Shown in pieces: positions 34,900 through 43,416 of a DNA stretch of 64,000 nucleotides; positions within the stretch are counted from its first letter, which is position 1; each line of letters opens with the position of its first letter. This DNA is from Candidatus Pseudomonas phytovorans. GTDB lineage: Bacteria; Pseudomonadota; Gammaproteobacteria; Pseudomonadales; Pseudomonadaceae. Position numbers and translations under genes: made by a program. The DNA is taken from contig CP119325.1 of the NCBI GenBank assembly GCA_029202525.1, forward strand, positions 4,438,001-4,502,000. The letters run 5' to 3'. The notes under the pieces are model-generated. The model made no database searches, had not been told where the DNA came from, and saw only the letters and a program-made list of their open reading frames with translations.

Positions 34900-36807
34900 C
34901 TACAGCACCGGTTTGCGTGCCGCGCCGCTGCGGGCCTTGGCCATGGCCGCCAGGCGCACCGCGACGTTGGCCGCGCCGTAACCGGTATAGCCACCCTTGC
35001 GCTGGATGATTTCGAAGAAGAAGCGCTCTTCGAACGGTTCGGTGTACACGTGGAACAGCTCACCGCCCTGGGCGTCGCGGTCGTACAGTACGTTGTAGTA
35101 CGCCAGTTCGCTGAGGAACTCGTCATCGAAATCGAAGCGCGCTGCGAGGTCGTCGTAGTAGTTCAGCGGGATTTCCAGCAGCGGCACCCCAGCCAGCTTG
35201 GCGCGCGCCACTTCACGGAAGATGTCGTCACAATCGAAGGCGATGTGATGAACCCCCGAACCGCGGTAGCTGGACAGTGCATGGGCAATGGCGGTGTTGC
35301 GGTTTTCCGAGATGTTCAGTGGCAGGCGCAAGGTCCCGCACTGGCTGCGCAGGGCTCGGCTTTTGACCAGGCCATACGGGTCGGGCAGCACCACTTCGTC
35401 ATCGGCGGCAAAGTCGAACAGGCTCTTGTAGAACAGCACCCAGCTGTCCAGTGACTCGGCTGGCAGGGCCAGCGCCATATGGTCGATGCGGCGCAGGCCG
35501 CCAGTGGCGGTGGCGCTGTTGTCCAGGCTGAAGTCGGTGTCGTACAAGGTCTGGCCAGCGGTGCCCTGCTCCACCAGGTACAGCAGGCTGCCGTCCGGTG
35601 CGCGTACTGCCGGTACTTCACACTCATTAGGGCCGACCAGCCCACGGAATGGCTGGCCACGGAAGGCGGTGGCGCGCTTCAGGGCGGCTTGCGGATCCTT
35701 GACCCGCAACGCGGTGGCGCACAGCGACGGGCCGTGGGCCTCGAAGAAGTTGTGGCCGAAAGAGTACGGTTCGGCGTTCAGGACAATGTTGATATCGCCC
35801 TGACGCAGCAGTTGCACGTCCTTGCTGCGGTGCTTGCCGGCTTCGGCAAAGCCCAGGCGCTTCAGCCAGCTGCCCAGGCGCGCGCCAACGGCTTCATCGA
35901 CTGCAAATTCAAGGAACTCCACACCGTCATAGGCGCTGGCCGCAGGCGGGGTGAACAGCACGCCAGGTTCGATCGGCGTGTTTTCCTGCTCCAGGCGCAA
36001 GCGGGTCTGTTCTTCGAGGTACAACAGCGAACGCAGGCCGTCGGCGGCATTCTGCCGGGTCGGCGCGGCGCGGAAGCCGTCGTTGAAGATCTCCAGCGAC
36101 AGCGGGCCACGATAGCCGGTGGCAAGAATCGGCGCCAGGAAGCCGGCCATGTCCATTTCGCCCTGCCCCGGGAAGCAGCGGAAGTGGCGGCTCCACTCCA
36201 GCACATCCATGGCCAGGATCGGCGCGTCGGCCATTTGTACAAAGAAGATCTTGTCGCCAGGAATCTCGCGAATCGCGCTCGGGTCGCCTTTGATCGACAA
36301 GGTGTGGAAGCTGTCGAGGATCATGCCGAGGGCCGGGTGATCGGCCTGGCGCACCAGGTTCCAGACTTGCTGGTAGGTGTTGACGTGGCGGCCCCAGGCC
36401 AGGGCTTCATAGCCAATGCGCAGGCCGCGTTTGCCGGCATGCTCGCCCAGAAGGCGCAGGTCGTCGACCAGCAGCTGTTCGTCACCCAGGGCATCGGCCT
36501 GAACGTTGCTGCACACCAGCACCAGGTCGGTGCCCAGCTCTTGCATCAGGTCGAACTTGCGCTCGGCGCGGTCGAGGTTTTTTTGCAGGCGGTCGCGGCG
36601 GCAGCCTTCAAAGTCGCGAAACGGCTGGAACAGGGTGATGGCTATCCCTAAATCGGCGCACATCTGGCGCACCTGGCGCGGGCTGCCAGCGTAATAGAGC
36701 AAGTCGTTTTCGAAGATCTCGACGCCGTCAAAACCGGCGGCGGCGATGGCTTCGAGCTTTTCCGGCAGGGTGCCGCTCAAGGACACGGTAGCGATCGAAC
36801 GCTGCAT
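34900..36807 (-). CDS. quiC: 3-Dehydroshikimate dehydratase fused to an HPPD-like domain
   Basis: A 635-residue enzyme converting 3-dehydroshikimate to protocatechuate, which lets the cell use quinate and shikimate as carbon sources. The N-terminal TIM-barrel (about 1-280) carries the expected metal ligands Glu134, Asp165, Gln191 and Glu239. The C-terminal half is a vicinal-oxygen-chelate domain like 4-hydroxyphenylpyruvate dioxygenase, with apparent ligands in RIDHMALAL, VHHIAFDCDD and FFFEIIQRKG. This fusion is the form known in Pseudomonas (QuiC1). The start has AAGGA nine bases upstream. A transporter diverges from it, with a PcaR-like operator between. Confidence 0.93.
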   Translation of the reverse strand: MQRSIATVSLSGTLPEKLEAIAAAGFDGVEIFENDLLYYAGSPRQVRQMCADLGIAITLFQPFRDFEGCRRDRLQKNLDRAERKFDLMQELGTDLVLVCSNVQADALGDEQLLVDDLRLLGEHAGKRGLRIGYEALAWGRHVNTYQQVWNLVRQADHPALGMILDSFHTLSIKGDPSAIREIPGDKIFFVQMADAPILAMDVLEWSRHFRCFPGQGEMDMAGFLAPILATGYRGPLSLEIFNDGFRAAPTRQNAADGLRSLLYLEEQTRLRLEQENTPIEPGVLFTPPAASAYDGVEFLEFAVDEAVGARLGSWLKRLGFAEAGKHRSKDVQLLRQGDINIVLNAEPYSFGHNFFEAHGPSLCATALRVKDPQAALKRATAFRGQPFRGLVGPNECEVPAVRAPDGSLLYLVEQGTAGQTLYDTDFSLDNSATATGGLRRIDHMALALPAESLDSWVLFYKSLFDFAADDEVVLPDPYGLVKSRALRSQCGTLRLPLNISENRNTAIAHALSSYRGSGVHHIAFDCDDIFREVARAKLAGVPLLEIPLNYYDDLAARFDFDDEFLSELAYYNVLYDRDAQGGELFHVYTEPFEERFFFEIIQRKGGYTGYGAANVAVRLAAMAKARSGAARKPVL

Positions 36808-36880
36808 GGCGGGAGTTCCTTGTTGTTAGAAAATGACGGTGCCAGTCAGGTAAAGAAACCACTGTCACAGTTTATGGCAC

Positions 36881-36957
36881 GATCGATTATTCGCAGGTAA
36901 AGTCGTCGCTTCAATCTCTTTGTACGGAATGGTTAGTTTTGCGTTCGATTATCGCAC
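36881..36957. promoter_or_regulatory. Candidate PcaR-type operator in the quiC/transporter promoter region
   Basis: GTTCGATTATCGCAC at 36943-36957 differs by one base from the 15-base sequence I recall for P. putida PcaR (GTTCGATAATCGCAC). A weaker related copy, GATCGATTATTCGCAG, lies at 36881-36896. Both sit in the 289-base gap between the divergent quiC and MFS genes. PcaR is the IclR-type regulator of protocatechuate catabolism, so the fit with quiC is biochemically sensible. Confidence 0.6.
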
Positions 36958-37096
36958 AAAACCCGTTTTAACGAATTGCCAGCCCACTGGCCCGTGGTCA
37001 ACATGAACCACAGACGCAGGCACACCGACCACTGCCTCCTGCCTTGGCGAACCAACGGCGGAACCTGCGCAAACAACAATAACAACGGAGACAACG

Positions 37097-38470
37097 ATGG
37101 CTCACTCCAGCTCGCAAGCCAAAAAAGCGACCGCCAGTGGATGGATAGGCTCGGCACTCGAGTACTACGACTTCTTCATCTATGCCCAGGCCGCTGCACT
37201 GATTTTCCCGCAGATCTTCTTCCCCAATACTGACCCGAAAATGGCCATCATCGCCTCGTTGGCCACCTACGGCGTGGGCTACCTGGCGCGTCCGGTCGGT
37301 GCTTTCGTGCTGGGACACTGGGGTGATACCCGTGGCCGCAAGAACGTACTGCTGCTGTGTATGTTCCTGATGGGCCTGTCGACCATGGCGGTGGGCCTGC
37401 TGCCCACCTACCACGACATCGGCTACCTCGCACCCGCCTTGCTGGTGGTGCTGCGCCTGATCCAGGGCTTTGCCGTGGCCGGGGAAATCTCCGGGGCCAG
37501 TTCCATGATCATGGAGCACGCGCCGTTCGGTCGAAGAGGCTACTACGCCAGTTTCACCCTGCAAGGTGTGCAGGCCGGCCAGGTGCTGGCGGCGGCGGTG
37601 TTCCTGCCACTGGCTTACTTCATGCCCAGCGAAGCGTTCACCGATTGGGGCTGGCGTATTCCTTTCCTGATGAGCGCCGTGGTGCTGATTGCAGGCTTCA
37701 TCATCCGTAAGGAAGTGCATGAAACCCCGGCTTTCGTGAAGGAAGAGAAGCAGGACAAAGTAGCCAGGTCGCCCATCAGCGAAGCCTTCCGCCACAGCTG
37801 GAAGCACATGGTGCTGGTGATGTTCATGGCCCTGATGAACGTGATCCCGGTGGTGGCCACCATCTTCGGTGCGGCCTACGCGGTGCAGCCGGCCTATGGC
37901 ATCGGCTTCGACAAGAGCGTGTACCTGTGGATTCCGGTGGTCGGCAATATCGTGGCGGTGCTGGTGATCCCGTTCATCGGCAACCTGTCCGACAAGATCG
38001 GCCGTCGCCCGACCATGATCTTCGGCTGCCTGGGCTCGGGCATGCTGGCCTTCGTCTACCTGTATGCGATCAGCATCCAGAACGTGCCCATGGCGTTCGC
38101 CGCCTCGATCGTGATGTGGGGCATGGTCTACCAGGGTTACAACGCGGTGTTCCCAAGCTTCTACCCAGAGCTGTTCCACACCCGCTACCGCGTTTCGGCC
38201 ATGGCCATCGCGCAGAACATCGGCACCATGCTGACCGCCATGCTGCCGGCGCTGTTCGCCCTGGTTGCACCACCTGGCTCGGACAACATCCCGCTGGTGG
38301 TAGGTAGCCTGGCGTTCTTCATCACCTGCGTTTGCGCACTGGCGGCCTATATCGCCCCGGAAACCCACCGCCTGGCGATGGAAGACCTGGGTAACCCGGA
38401 CGCCAAGCCGATGGAAAAGGAAGCCTACGAGGCAAGCCGTAAAGGTAGCTTTCAGGCAGTGAGCAACTGA
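37097..38470 (+). CDS. MFS metabolite:H+ symporter (MHS family), probable quinate/shikimate-type importer
   Basis: A 457-residue, 12-helix transporter. The opening SALEYYDFFIYAQAAALIFP and the loop GHWGDTRGRKNVLL are hallmarks of the MHS family, which includes ShiA (shikimate), ProP and KgtP. A second conserved loop is SDKIGRRPTM. GGAG lies 7 bases before the ATG. It diverges from quiC and shares its regulatory region, which suggests uptake of shikimate, dehydroshikimate, quinate or protocatechuate. The substrate is inferred from context. Confidence 0.88.
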   Translation: MAHSSSQAKKATASGWIGSALEYYDFFIYAQAAALIFPQIFFPNTDPKMAIIASLATYGVGYLARPVGAFVLGHWGDTRGRKNVLLLCMFLMGLSTMAVGLLPTYHDIGYLAPALLVVLRLIQGFAVAGEISGASSMIMEHAPFGRRGYYASFTLQGVQAGQVLAAAVFLPLAYFMPSEAFTDWGWRIPFLMSAVVLIAGFIIRKEVHETPAFVKEEKQDKVARSPISEAFRHSWKHMVLVMFMALMNVIPVVATIFGAAYAVQPAYGIGFDKSVYLWIPVVGNIVAVLVIPFIGNLSDKIGRRPTMIFGCLGSGMLAFVYLYAISIQNVPMAFAASIVMWGMVYQGYNAVFPSFYPELFHTRYRVSAMAIAQNIGTMLTAMLPALFALVAPPGSDNIPLVVGSLAFFITCVCALAAYIAPETHRLAMEDLGNPDAKPMEKEAYEASRKGSFQAVSN

Positions 38471-38480
38471 TAGATTGCAC

Positions 38481-38499
38481 GGGGCTGCTCTGCAGCCCC
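38481..38499. terminator. Stem-loop between convergent MFS and decarboxylase genes
   Basis: GGGGCTGC-TCT-GCAGCCCC is a perfect 8-base stem with a 3-base loop in a 36-base convergent gap. No T-tract is obvious, but its position suits a bidirectional terminator. Confidence 0.6.
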
Positions 38500-38506
38500 G
38501 GCTATC

Positions 38507-39919
38507 TCAGCCTTTGATCACTTCCTGCAAGCGCGCCCACAAACGCTCGACATCTCCCCGCTCAGTCGGCAAAGCCCCGATCGACACCCGCACCATCCAT
38601 CGCCCGTCCAGCGTCGCTGGCGTCACATACGCATCCCCGGACGCATTCAACCGCTCCGCCCAGCCCTTGGTATGCGCATCCAGCGCCTCCCCTTCCAGCC
38701 CTGCCGGCCGATGGCGAATGCACAAGGTCTGCAGTTGCACCGGTGCCAACACTTCCCAATGCGCCGCCGCCCCGACCTGCTCCGCCAACCACCGGGCATT
38801 GTCCAGGTCACGCCGCAAACGCGCCTGCAACGCTTCAACACCCTCGCTGCGCAACATGAACCACAGCTTCAACGCGCGGAACCGCCGGCCCAGCGGTATA
38901 CCCCAGTCACGCAGGTTTTTCACCTCGCCATCCACCGCCGATTGCAGGTAGCTGGGGTTGGTGCTCATCACCCGGATCAGGTGCTGCGGGTCGCGCACGT
39001 AATAGATGGAGCAATCAAAGGCCACACCCAGCCACTTGTGCGCATTGACTACCACCGAATCGGCCAGCTCGATGCCGTCCCACATCCAGCGGCATTCGGG
39101 CAGGATCATCGCCGAACCGGCCATGGCCGAATCCACATGCAGCCACAGGCCATGGGCCTGGGCGATCTCGCCAATCGGGCGCAGCGGGTCCAGGGCCGTG
39201 GTGGTGGTGGTGCCAGTGGTGGCAACGACGGCACAGGGCTGGTTACCCGCAGCCAGGTCCTGCTCGATTGCCGCCTGCAGTGCCTCTGGGCGCAGGGCGT
39301 AACGTTCGTCGGTAGGGATCAGGCGGATGTTGTCTCGGCCAAAGCCGGCCAGCAGCGCAGCCTTGTCCACTGAGCTGTGGGCGTGGGCGCTGACGTAGAC
39401 GATCAAAGGCTTGGCTTCGGCCTGCAGGCCGCCACGCACCAGCGCATAGTCGGTGGCGCGCTCCCGGGCACTGATCAGTGCCACCAGGGTGCTGGTCGAA
39501 GCGGTGTCCTGGATCACCCCGCTCCATTGGCCAGACAGGCCTAGCAACTGGCGCAGCCAGTCGAGGGTGGTTTCTTCCAGTTCGCTCAAGGCCGGGCTGG
39601 ATTGCCACGACAGGCCCAGCACACCCAGGCCGGTACTGAGGAAGTCGCCGAGCACCGAGGACAAGGTGCCGTTGGAAGGGAAGTAGCCGTAGAAGTCCGG
39701 GTGCTGCCAGTGGGACAGGCCGGGCATGACCAGCTGATTGACGTCGTCGAGGATGGCTTCGAAGGGTTCACCTTGCTGGGGAGCGCTGCTGGGCAAAGCG
39801 GCCTTGAGGTAGCCAGGCTCGACCTGGGCCATGACCGGGCGTTCGCCAACGGTCTGGCGATAGTCGGCGATCAGGTCGATCAGTTGGTGGCCATACTGGC
39901 GGAATTGTTCGGGGGTCAC
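38507..39919 (-). CDS. Aromatic L-amino acid / DOPA decarboxylase (PLP)
   Basis: A 470-residue group II decarboxylase that would convert L-DOPA and related aromatic amino acids to amines. The PLP lysine is Lys295 in VNAHKWLGV. Upstream, the HVDSAMAGSAMIL stretch carries the cofactor-contacting Asp. The HPDFYGYFPSNGTLSSVLGD and SWQSSPALSELE segments are typical. I chose a GTG start at 39919 because AGGAG lies 7 bases before it; the ATG further upstream would translate REP DNA. From memory the KT2440 homologue (PP_2552, also 470 residues) is a DOPA decarboxylase. A LysR gene lies upstream on the same strand, beyond a REP pair. Confidence 0.9.
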   Translation of the reverse strand: MTPEQFRQYGHQLIDLIADYRQTVGERPVMAQVEPGYLKAALPSSAPQQGEPFEAILDDVNQLVMPGLSHWQHPDFYGYFPSNGTLSSVLGDFLSTGLGVLGLSWQSSPALSELEETTLDWLRQLLGLSGQWSGVIQDTASTSTLVALISARERATDYALVRGGLQAEAKPLIVYVSAHAHSSVDKAALLAGFGRDNIRLIPTDERYALRPEALQAAIEQDLAAGNQPCAVVATTGTTTTTALDPLRPIGEIAQAHGLWLHVDSAMAGSAMILPECRWMWDGIELADSVVVNAHKWLGVAFDCSIYYVRDPQHLIRVMSTNPSYLQSAVDGEVKNLRDWGIPLGRRFRALKLWFMLRSEGVEALQARLRRDLDNARWLAEQVGAAAHWEVLAPVQLQTLCIRHRPAGLEGEALDAHTKGWAERLNASGDAYVTPATLDGRWMVRVSIGALPTERGDVERLWARLQEVIKG

Positions 39920-39950
39920 GTGGGAGCTCCTGTGGGTTATTCGCTGCATG

Positions 39951-40052
39951 TACTGGCCTCTTCGCGGGCACGCCCGCTCCCACAGGTATTGCACCAGGCT
40001 TGGCAGCGATGCAGTACCTGTGGGAGCGGGCGTGCCCGCGAAGAGGCCGCTA
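39951..40052. repeat. Inverted REP pair
   Basis: Left arm 39951-39988 (GGCCTCTTCGCGGGCACGCC core) and right arm 40015-40052 are inverted copies separated by 26 bases. They lie between the LysR gene and the decarboxylase gene on one strand. Confidence 0.85.
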
Positions 40053-40120
40053 CAGGCAACACAATGCCCCCAGTCTAGGCACCTATGGCAAAGCGAATAA
40101 CCCCGCCTTGCGCATACCTG

Positions 40121-41065
40121 CTATGGCAAACCCGCATGCCCGCCCTGCACACCAAACTGCGACTGGCGCCACAAGTCGAACACCCGGTTGCGCAACCAGC
40201 GATGCTCGGCCGAGGCCTGCAGCCGCTGGTGCCACACCACCCAGTAGCGCTGGCTGTGGTCGATGAACCCCAGCGGCCGCCACGCCAAGCCATGCAAACG
40301 GCTTAGCTGCCGGGCAATGTGCTCGGGGACCGTGGCCACCGCCTGGCTGTTGGCTATTACCTGCACGGTGGCGGAGAAGAACGGCACCTCCAGGCTGACC
40401 CGCCGCTGCAGGCCCTGGGCGCGCAGGTGGCGGTCGATGAAACTGTCCTTGTCGCCACCGCCCGAAATCCGCACATGCTTGTGCGCCAGGTAGTCGACCT
40501 GACTGAGCGCGCCATGGGCGGCCAGCGGGTGGTCGTGGCGCATCAGGCACACCGCACGGTCCTCACCCAGCAAGCGCCCGTGCAGGTTGGGGGGCGACTC
40601 GTCAAACAGCGTGGTTGCCAGGTCGATTTCGCCGCTGGCCAGCAACGCATACTGGCCGGCCTGCCAGGTGCGGTATTCCAGCGATACGCCCGGTGCTTCA
40701 CGTTCCAGCGCGGCTACCAGCAGCGGCAGCATGTGCTCGGCGACGTAGTCCGAAGCGGCCAGGCAGAAGCGCCGCTCGCAGCGCGCCGGGTCGAACACTG
40801 CGGGCTGGCGCAGGGCGTGCAGTTCTTCGAGGACTTGGCGTAGCGGTTCAACCAGGGCTTCAGCGTACTCGCTGAGGACGTAGCCTCGGCCCTGGCGCAC
40901 CAGCAACGGGTCGTCAAAGGCCTCGCGCAGGTGGGCCAGCTGCCGGCTCAGGGCCGACTGGCTGACACCCAGGCGCTCGGCGGCATGGCTGAGGTTTTTC
41001 AGCAGCAGCAGGTGATCGAGGGTACGCAGGTGGGCGAGGCTGAGGGAGGCGAAGGTGGGGTTCAT
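40121..41065 (-). CDS. LysR-family regulator upstream of the decarboxylase
   Basis: A 314-residue LysR regulator. The helix-turn-helix is at about 20-60 (LSHAAERLGVSQSALSRQLA), followed by an effector-binding domain of NodD-like type (FCLAASDYVAEHMLPLLVAA). It lies directly upstream of the aromatic amino acid decarboxylase on the same strand with only a REP pair between, so it may control it. The effector is unknown. Confidence 0.87.
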   Translation of the reverse strand: MNPTFASLSLAHLRTLDHLLLLKNLSHAAERLGVSQSALSRQLAHLREAFDDPLLVRQGRGYVLSEYAEALVEPLRQVLEELHALRQPAVFDPARCERRFCLAASDYVAEHMLPLLVAALEREAPGVSLEYRTWQAGQYALLASGEIDLATTLFDESPPNLHGRLLGEDRAVCLMRHDHPLAAHGALSQVDYLAHKHVRISGGGDKDSFIDRHLRAQGLQRRVSLEVPFFSATVQVIANSQAVATVPEHIARQLSRLHGLAWRPLGFIDHSQRYWVVWHQRLQASAEHRWLRNRVFDLWRQSQFGVQGGHAGLP

Positions 41066-41090
41066 GCAGGCTCCCTGCTGTAGAATTCAA

Positions 41091-41183
41091 GGGCCTTTTC
41101 GCGAGCTTGCCCGCTCCCACAGGTATTCACAGTTCTCTGTAACGGTGAAATACCTGTGGGAGCGGGCAAGCCCGCGAAGGGCC
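41091..41183. repeat. Inverted REP pair
   Basis: Left arm 41091-41127 and right arm 41149-41183 (GGAGCGGGCAAGCCCGCGAA core) are inverted copies between the YebC-like and LysR genes. Confidence 0.85.
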
Positions 41184-41201
41184 GCAACGCGGCCCCGGGT
41201 G

Positions 41202-41912
41202 TTACTCGGTCAGACCAACGTAGACGTTCTGCACGTCATCGTTCTCGTCAATCGCCTCGAGGAACGCTTCAACCTCAGCCAGCGCCTCGGCACTCAGGCT
41301 GGCTGCGCTTACCGGGTTCTTTGGGATGTAGCCGATTTTCGCCGCAGTCACTGTAAAGCCGTGCTCCGGCAGCGCCTTCTGCACGGCATCCAGGTCAATG
41401 ATTTCGGTAATGAACAGGGTCGAGCCTTCTTCTTCACCTTGATCAAAGTCCTGGGCGCCGGCTTCGATGGCCGCCATTTCCGGGTCGGCGTCGCCTTCCG
41501 GGGTGGCTTCGATCAGGCCAAAATGGTTGAAGTCCCAGGCCACCGAGCCGGTGGCACCCAGCTGGCCTTTGCGGAACAGAACACGGATTTGCGCGACGGT
41601 GCGGTTGACGTTGTCGGTCAGGCACTCGACGATCAGCGGCACCTGGTGCGGCGCAAAACCTTCGTAGCTCACCGCATGGTATTGCACGGTATCCCCGTCC
41701 AGACCAGCGCCCTTGCGAATCGCCCGTTCCAGGGTCTCACGGGTCATCGAAGCCTTCTTGGCTTGCACGATGGCCAGGCGCAGGCGTGGGTTCATGTCGG
41801 GATCGGCGCCCGATTTGGCAGCGATCTGGATTTCCTTGGACAGCTTGCCCATGACCTTGCCTTTGGCATTGGCCGCTGTTTCTCTATGTTTGGCTTTCCA
41901 CTGTGCGCCCAT
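41202..41912 (-). CDS. YebC/PmpR-family protein (TACO1-like)
   Basis: A 236-residue member of the YebC family. The N-terminus MGAQWKAKHRETAANAKGK and the EIQIAAKSGADPDMNPRLRL stretch are highly characteristic, as are TVQYHAVSYEGFAP and LGATGSVAWDF. The acidic third domain (DQGEEEGSTLF) and C-terminal half are complete. Members act in ribosome rescue at proline-rich stretches or have been reported as DNA-binding regulators. This appears to be the YeeN-type paralogue rather than the ruvC-linked copy. It stands alone between a REP pair and the FAD oxidoreductase gene. Confidence 0.92.
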   Translation of the reverse strand: MGAQWKAKHRETAANAKGKVMGKLSKEIQIAAKSGADPDMNPRLRLAIVQAKKASMTRETLERAIRKGAGLDGDTVQYHAVSYEGFAPHQVPLIVECLTDNVNRTVAQIRVLFRKGQLGATGSVAWDFNHFGLIEATPEGDADPEMAAIEAGAQDFDQGEEEGSTLFITEIIDLDAVQKALPEHGFTVTAAKIGYIPKNPVSAASLSAEALAEVEAFLEAIDENDDVQNVYVGLTE

Positions 41913-42009
41913 GTCGACTCTCTTGTTTCAGCGGCCGGTTCAGGAAGCGACCGGCCAAAAGTGGGTGCATTTTATACGCCCTCTGGCATGGGATCGACAA
42001 GAAATCTCA

Positions 42010-43401
42010 TCAGCCTTTATCGGCTTTGCCTGCCGCCGCCGCAAACCGCGCCAGGCGCACATCCAGCCGGCGGGGCCGCAAGCCGTGATCCTCGGCGCGT
42101 TCCTTGCGGCGGATGGCATTGCGCACCACCAGCGAGCCCAGGTAGCGGATCGGCTCGGGCGGGAACAGCCCCAGCGGCCCCTTGACCAGCGGCGAACGGG
42201 TCCACGGGTTGTCCAGCCCCAGCGCCAGCGAAGAAAGAATCTGCCCGCCCATGTGGCACGGGCCCACGCCGCTGCCGGAGTAACCAAAGCCGTAGAACAC
42301 GTTGCCCTGCCCATCCAGGCGACCGAAGAACGGCAACCCGGTCACCGAGCGGTCCGAAGGCCCGTTCCAGCTGGCCGCCAGTGGCACCTCGGCCAAGGCC
42401 GGGAAAAACCCGCCAAGGCTTTCGCGCAGCAATGGCCGGTACGGCGACGGCTGGTCGAATACCGGCAACATGCGCCCGCCGTAGGCAAAGGTGTTGCCGC
42501 CCTTGCCGAGCATCAGCCGGCCATCGGAGGTGTTGTGGTAGTAGTGCACGAAAATCCGCGAATCGAGCACGCTGATGCCGCTGTCCAGGCCAATCTGTCG
42601 CAGCAGATCGGGGCACGGCTCGGTAATGACCATGTCGCTGGAGACAATCGCCACGCTGCGCTCGAACTGCGGAAAAGCGCGCGCCATCCAGGCATTCAGG
42701 CCCAGCACCACGCGGTCAGCGCGCACTGTACCGTGCGCGGTGCGCACCTGCACCGGGGCGCCATGCTCCAGCCCGGTCATGGCGGTGCCTTCATGAATAC
42801 GCACACCGCGTTGCAAGGCCACCCGGCGCAGGCCGCGCACCAGTTTGCCCGGCTGCACCGTTGCTGCAGCCGGCGAAAACCAGCCTTCCAGGTGCCGCGC
42901 CGAACCTGCCAGACGCTGCACCTGTTCCAGGGGCAGGCGGCGGAACGAGTTGATGCCCTTCTGCTCCAGCGCGGCGATCACCCCGTCCGTGGCACCGACC
43001 TGGGCCGCGTTGGTGGCGGTGTACAGCGTGCCGTCCAGGCGATAGTCACAATCAATGCCGTTGGCTGCGCAGAACGCACCGATCTCACCGATGCTGCGCT
43101 CCGACTCGCGCACCAGGCGCACCGCCTCGGCCATGCCGAACAGGCGCTCAAGGGTGAAATACTTGGCCGACCAGGACAACGCACAGCCACCATTGCGGCC
43201 GCTGGCGCCGGCGCCGCAGATGTCGGCTTCGATCAGCACCACATCCAGGGCCGGCACCGCTTCCTTGAGCATCAATGCGGTCCACAGGCCGGTGTAACCG
43301 CCGCCAACAATGCAGACATCGCAGCGTGTATCGCCTTGCAGCGGCGGGCACACTGCCTCCTGCGTGGCATCCAGGGCCTGTTGCAGCCAGAAGGGTCTCA
43401 T
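42010..43401 (-). CDS. FAD-dependent amine/amino acid oxidoreductase (DAO family)
   Basis: A 463-residue flavoprotein. The N-terminal dinucleotide-binding motif is CDVCIVGGGYTGLWTALML (about 28-46), followed by EADICGAGASGRNGG. The C-terminal part carries YGFGYSGSGVGPC and a closing GGQILSSLALG segment, as in glycine-oxidase and gamma-glutamylputrescine-oxidase-like enzymes. It should oxidise a primary or secondary amine to an aldehyde or imine. It starts 15 bases after the OPA-family transporter gene, so the two form an operon; the substrate may therefore be a phosphorylated or phosphonate amine, which is inference. Confidence 0.85.
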   Translation of the reverse strand: MRPFWLQQALDATQEAVCPPLQGDTRCDVCIVGGGYTGLWTALMLKEAVPALDVVLIEADICGAGASGRNGGCALSWSAKYFTLERLFGMAEAVRLVRESERSIGEIGAFCAANGIDCDYRLDGTLYTATNAAQVGATDGVIAALEQKGINSFRRLPLEQVQRLAGSARHLEGWFSPAAATVQPGKLVRGLRRVALQRGVRIHEGTAMTGLEHGAPVQVRTAHGTVRADRVVLGLNAWMARAFPQFERSVAIVSSDMVITEPCPDLLRQIGLDSGISVLDSRIFVHYYHNTSDGRLMLGKGGNTFAYGGRMLPVFDQPSPYRPLLRESLGGFFPALAEVPLAASWNGPSDRSVTGLPFFGRLDGQGNVFYGFGYSGSGVGPCHMGGQILSSLALGLDNPWTRSPLVKGPLGLFPPEPIRYLGSLVVRNAIRRKERAEDHGLRPRRLDVRLARFAAAAGKADKG

Positions 43402-43416
43402 TCGCTTGCTTTCCTT

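Noticed and set aside
34842..35126. A small minus-strand frame at the quiC 3' end
   Set aside because: It overlaps quiC out of frame and the REP pair, with no motif.
39920..39994. ATG-initiated N-terminal extension of the decarboxylase
   Set aside because: The extension translates REP DNA; a GTG at 39919 with AGGAG seven bases upstream gives a normal 470-residue enzyme.
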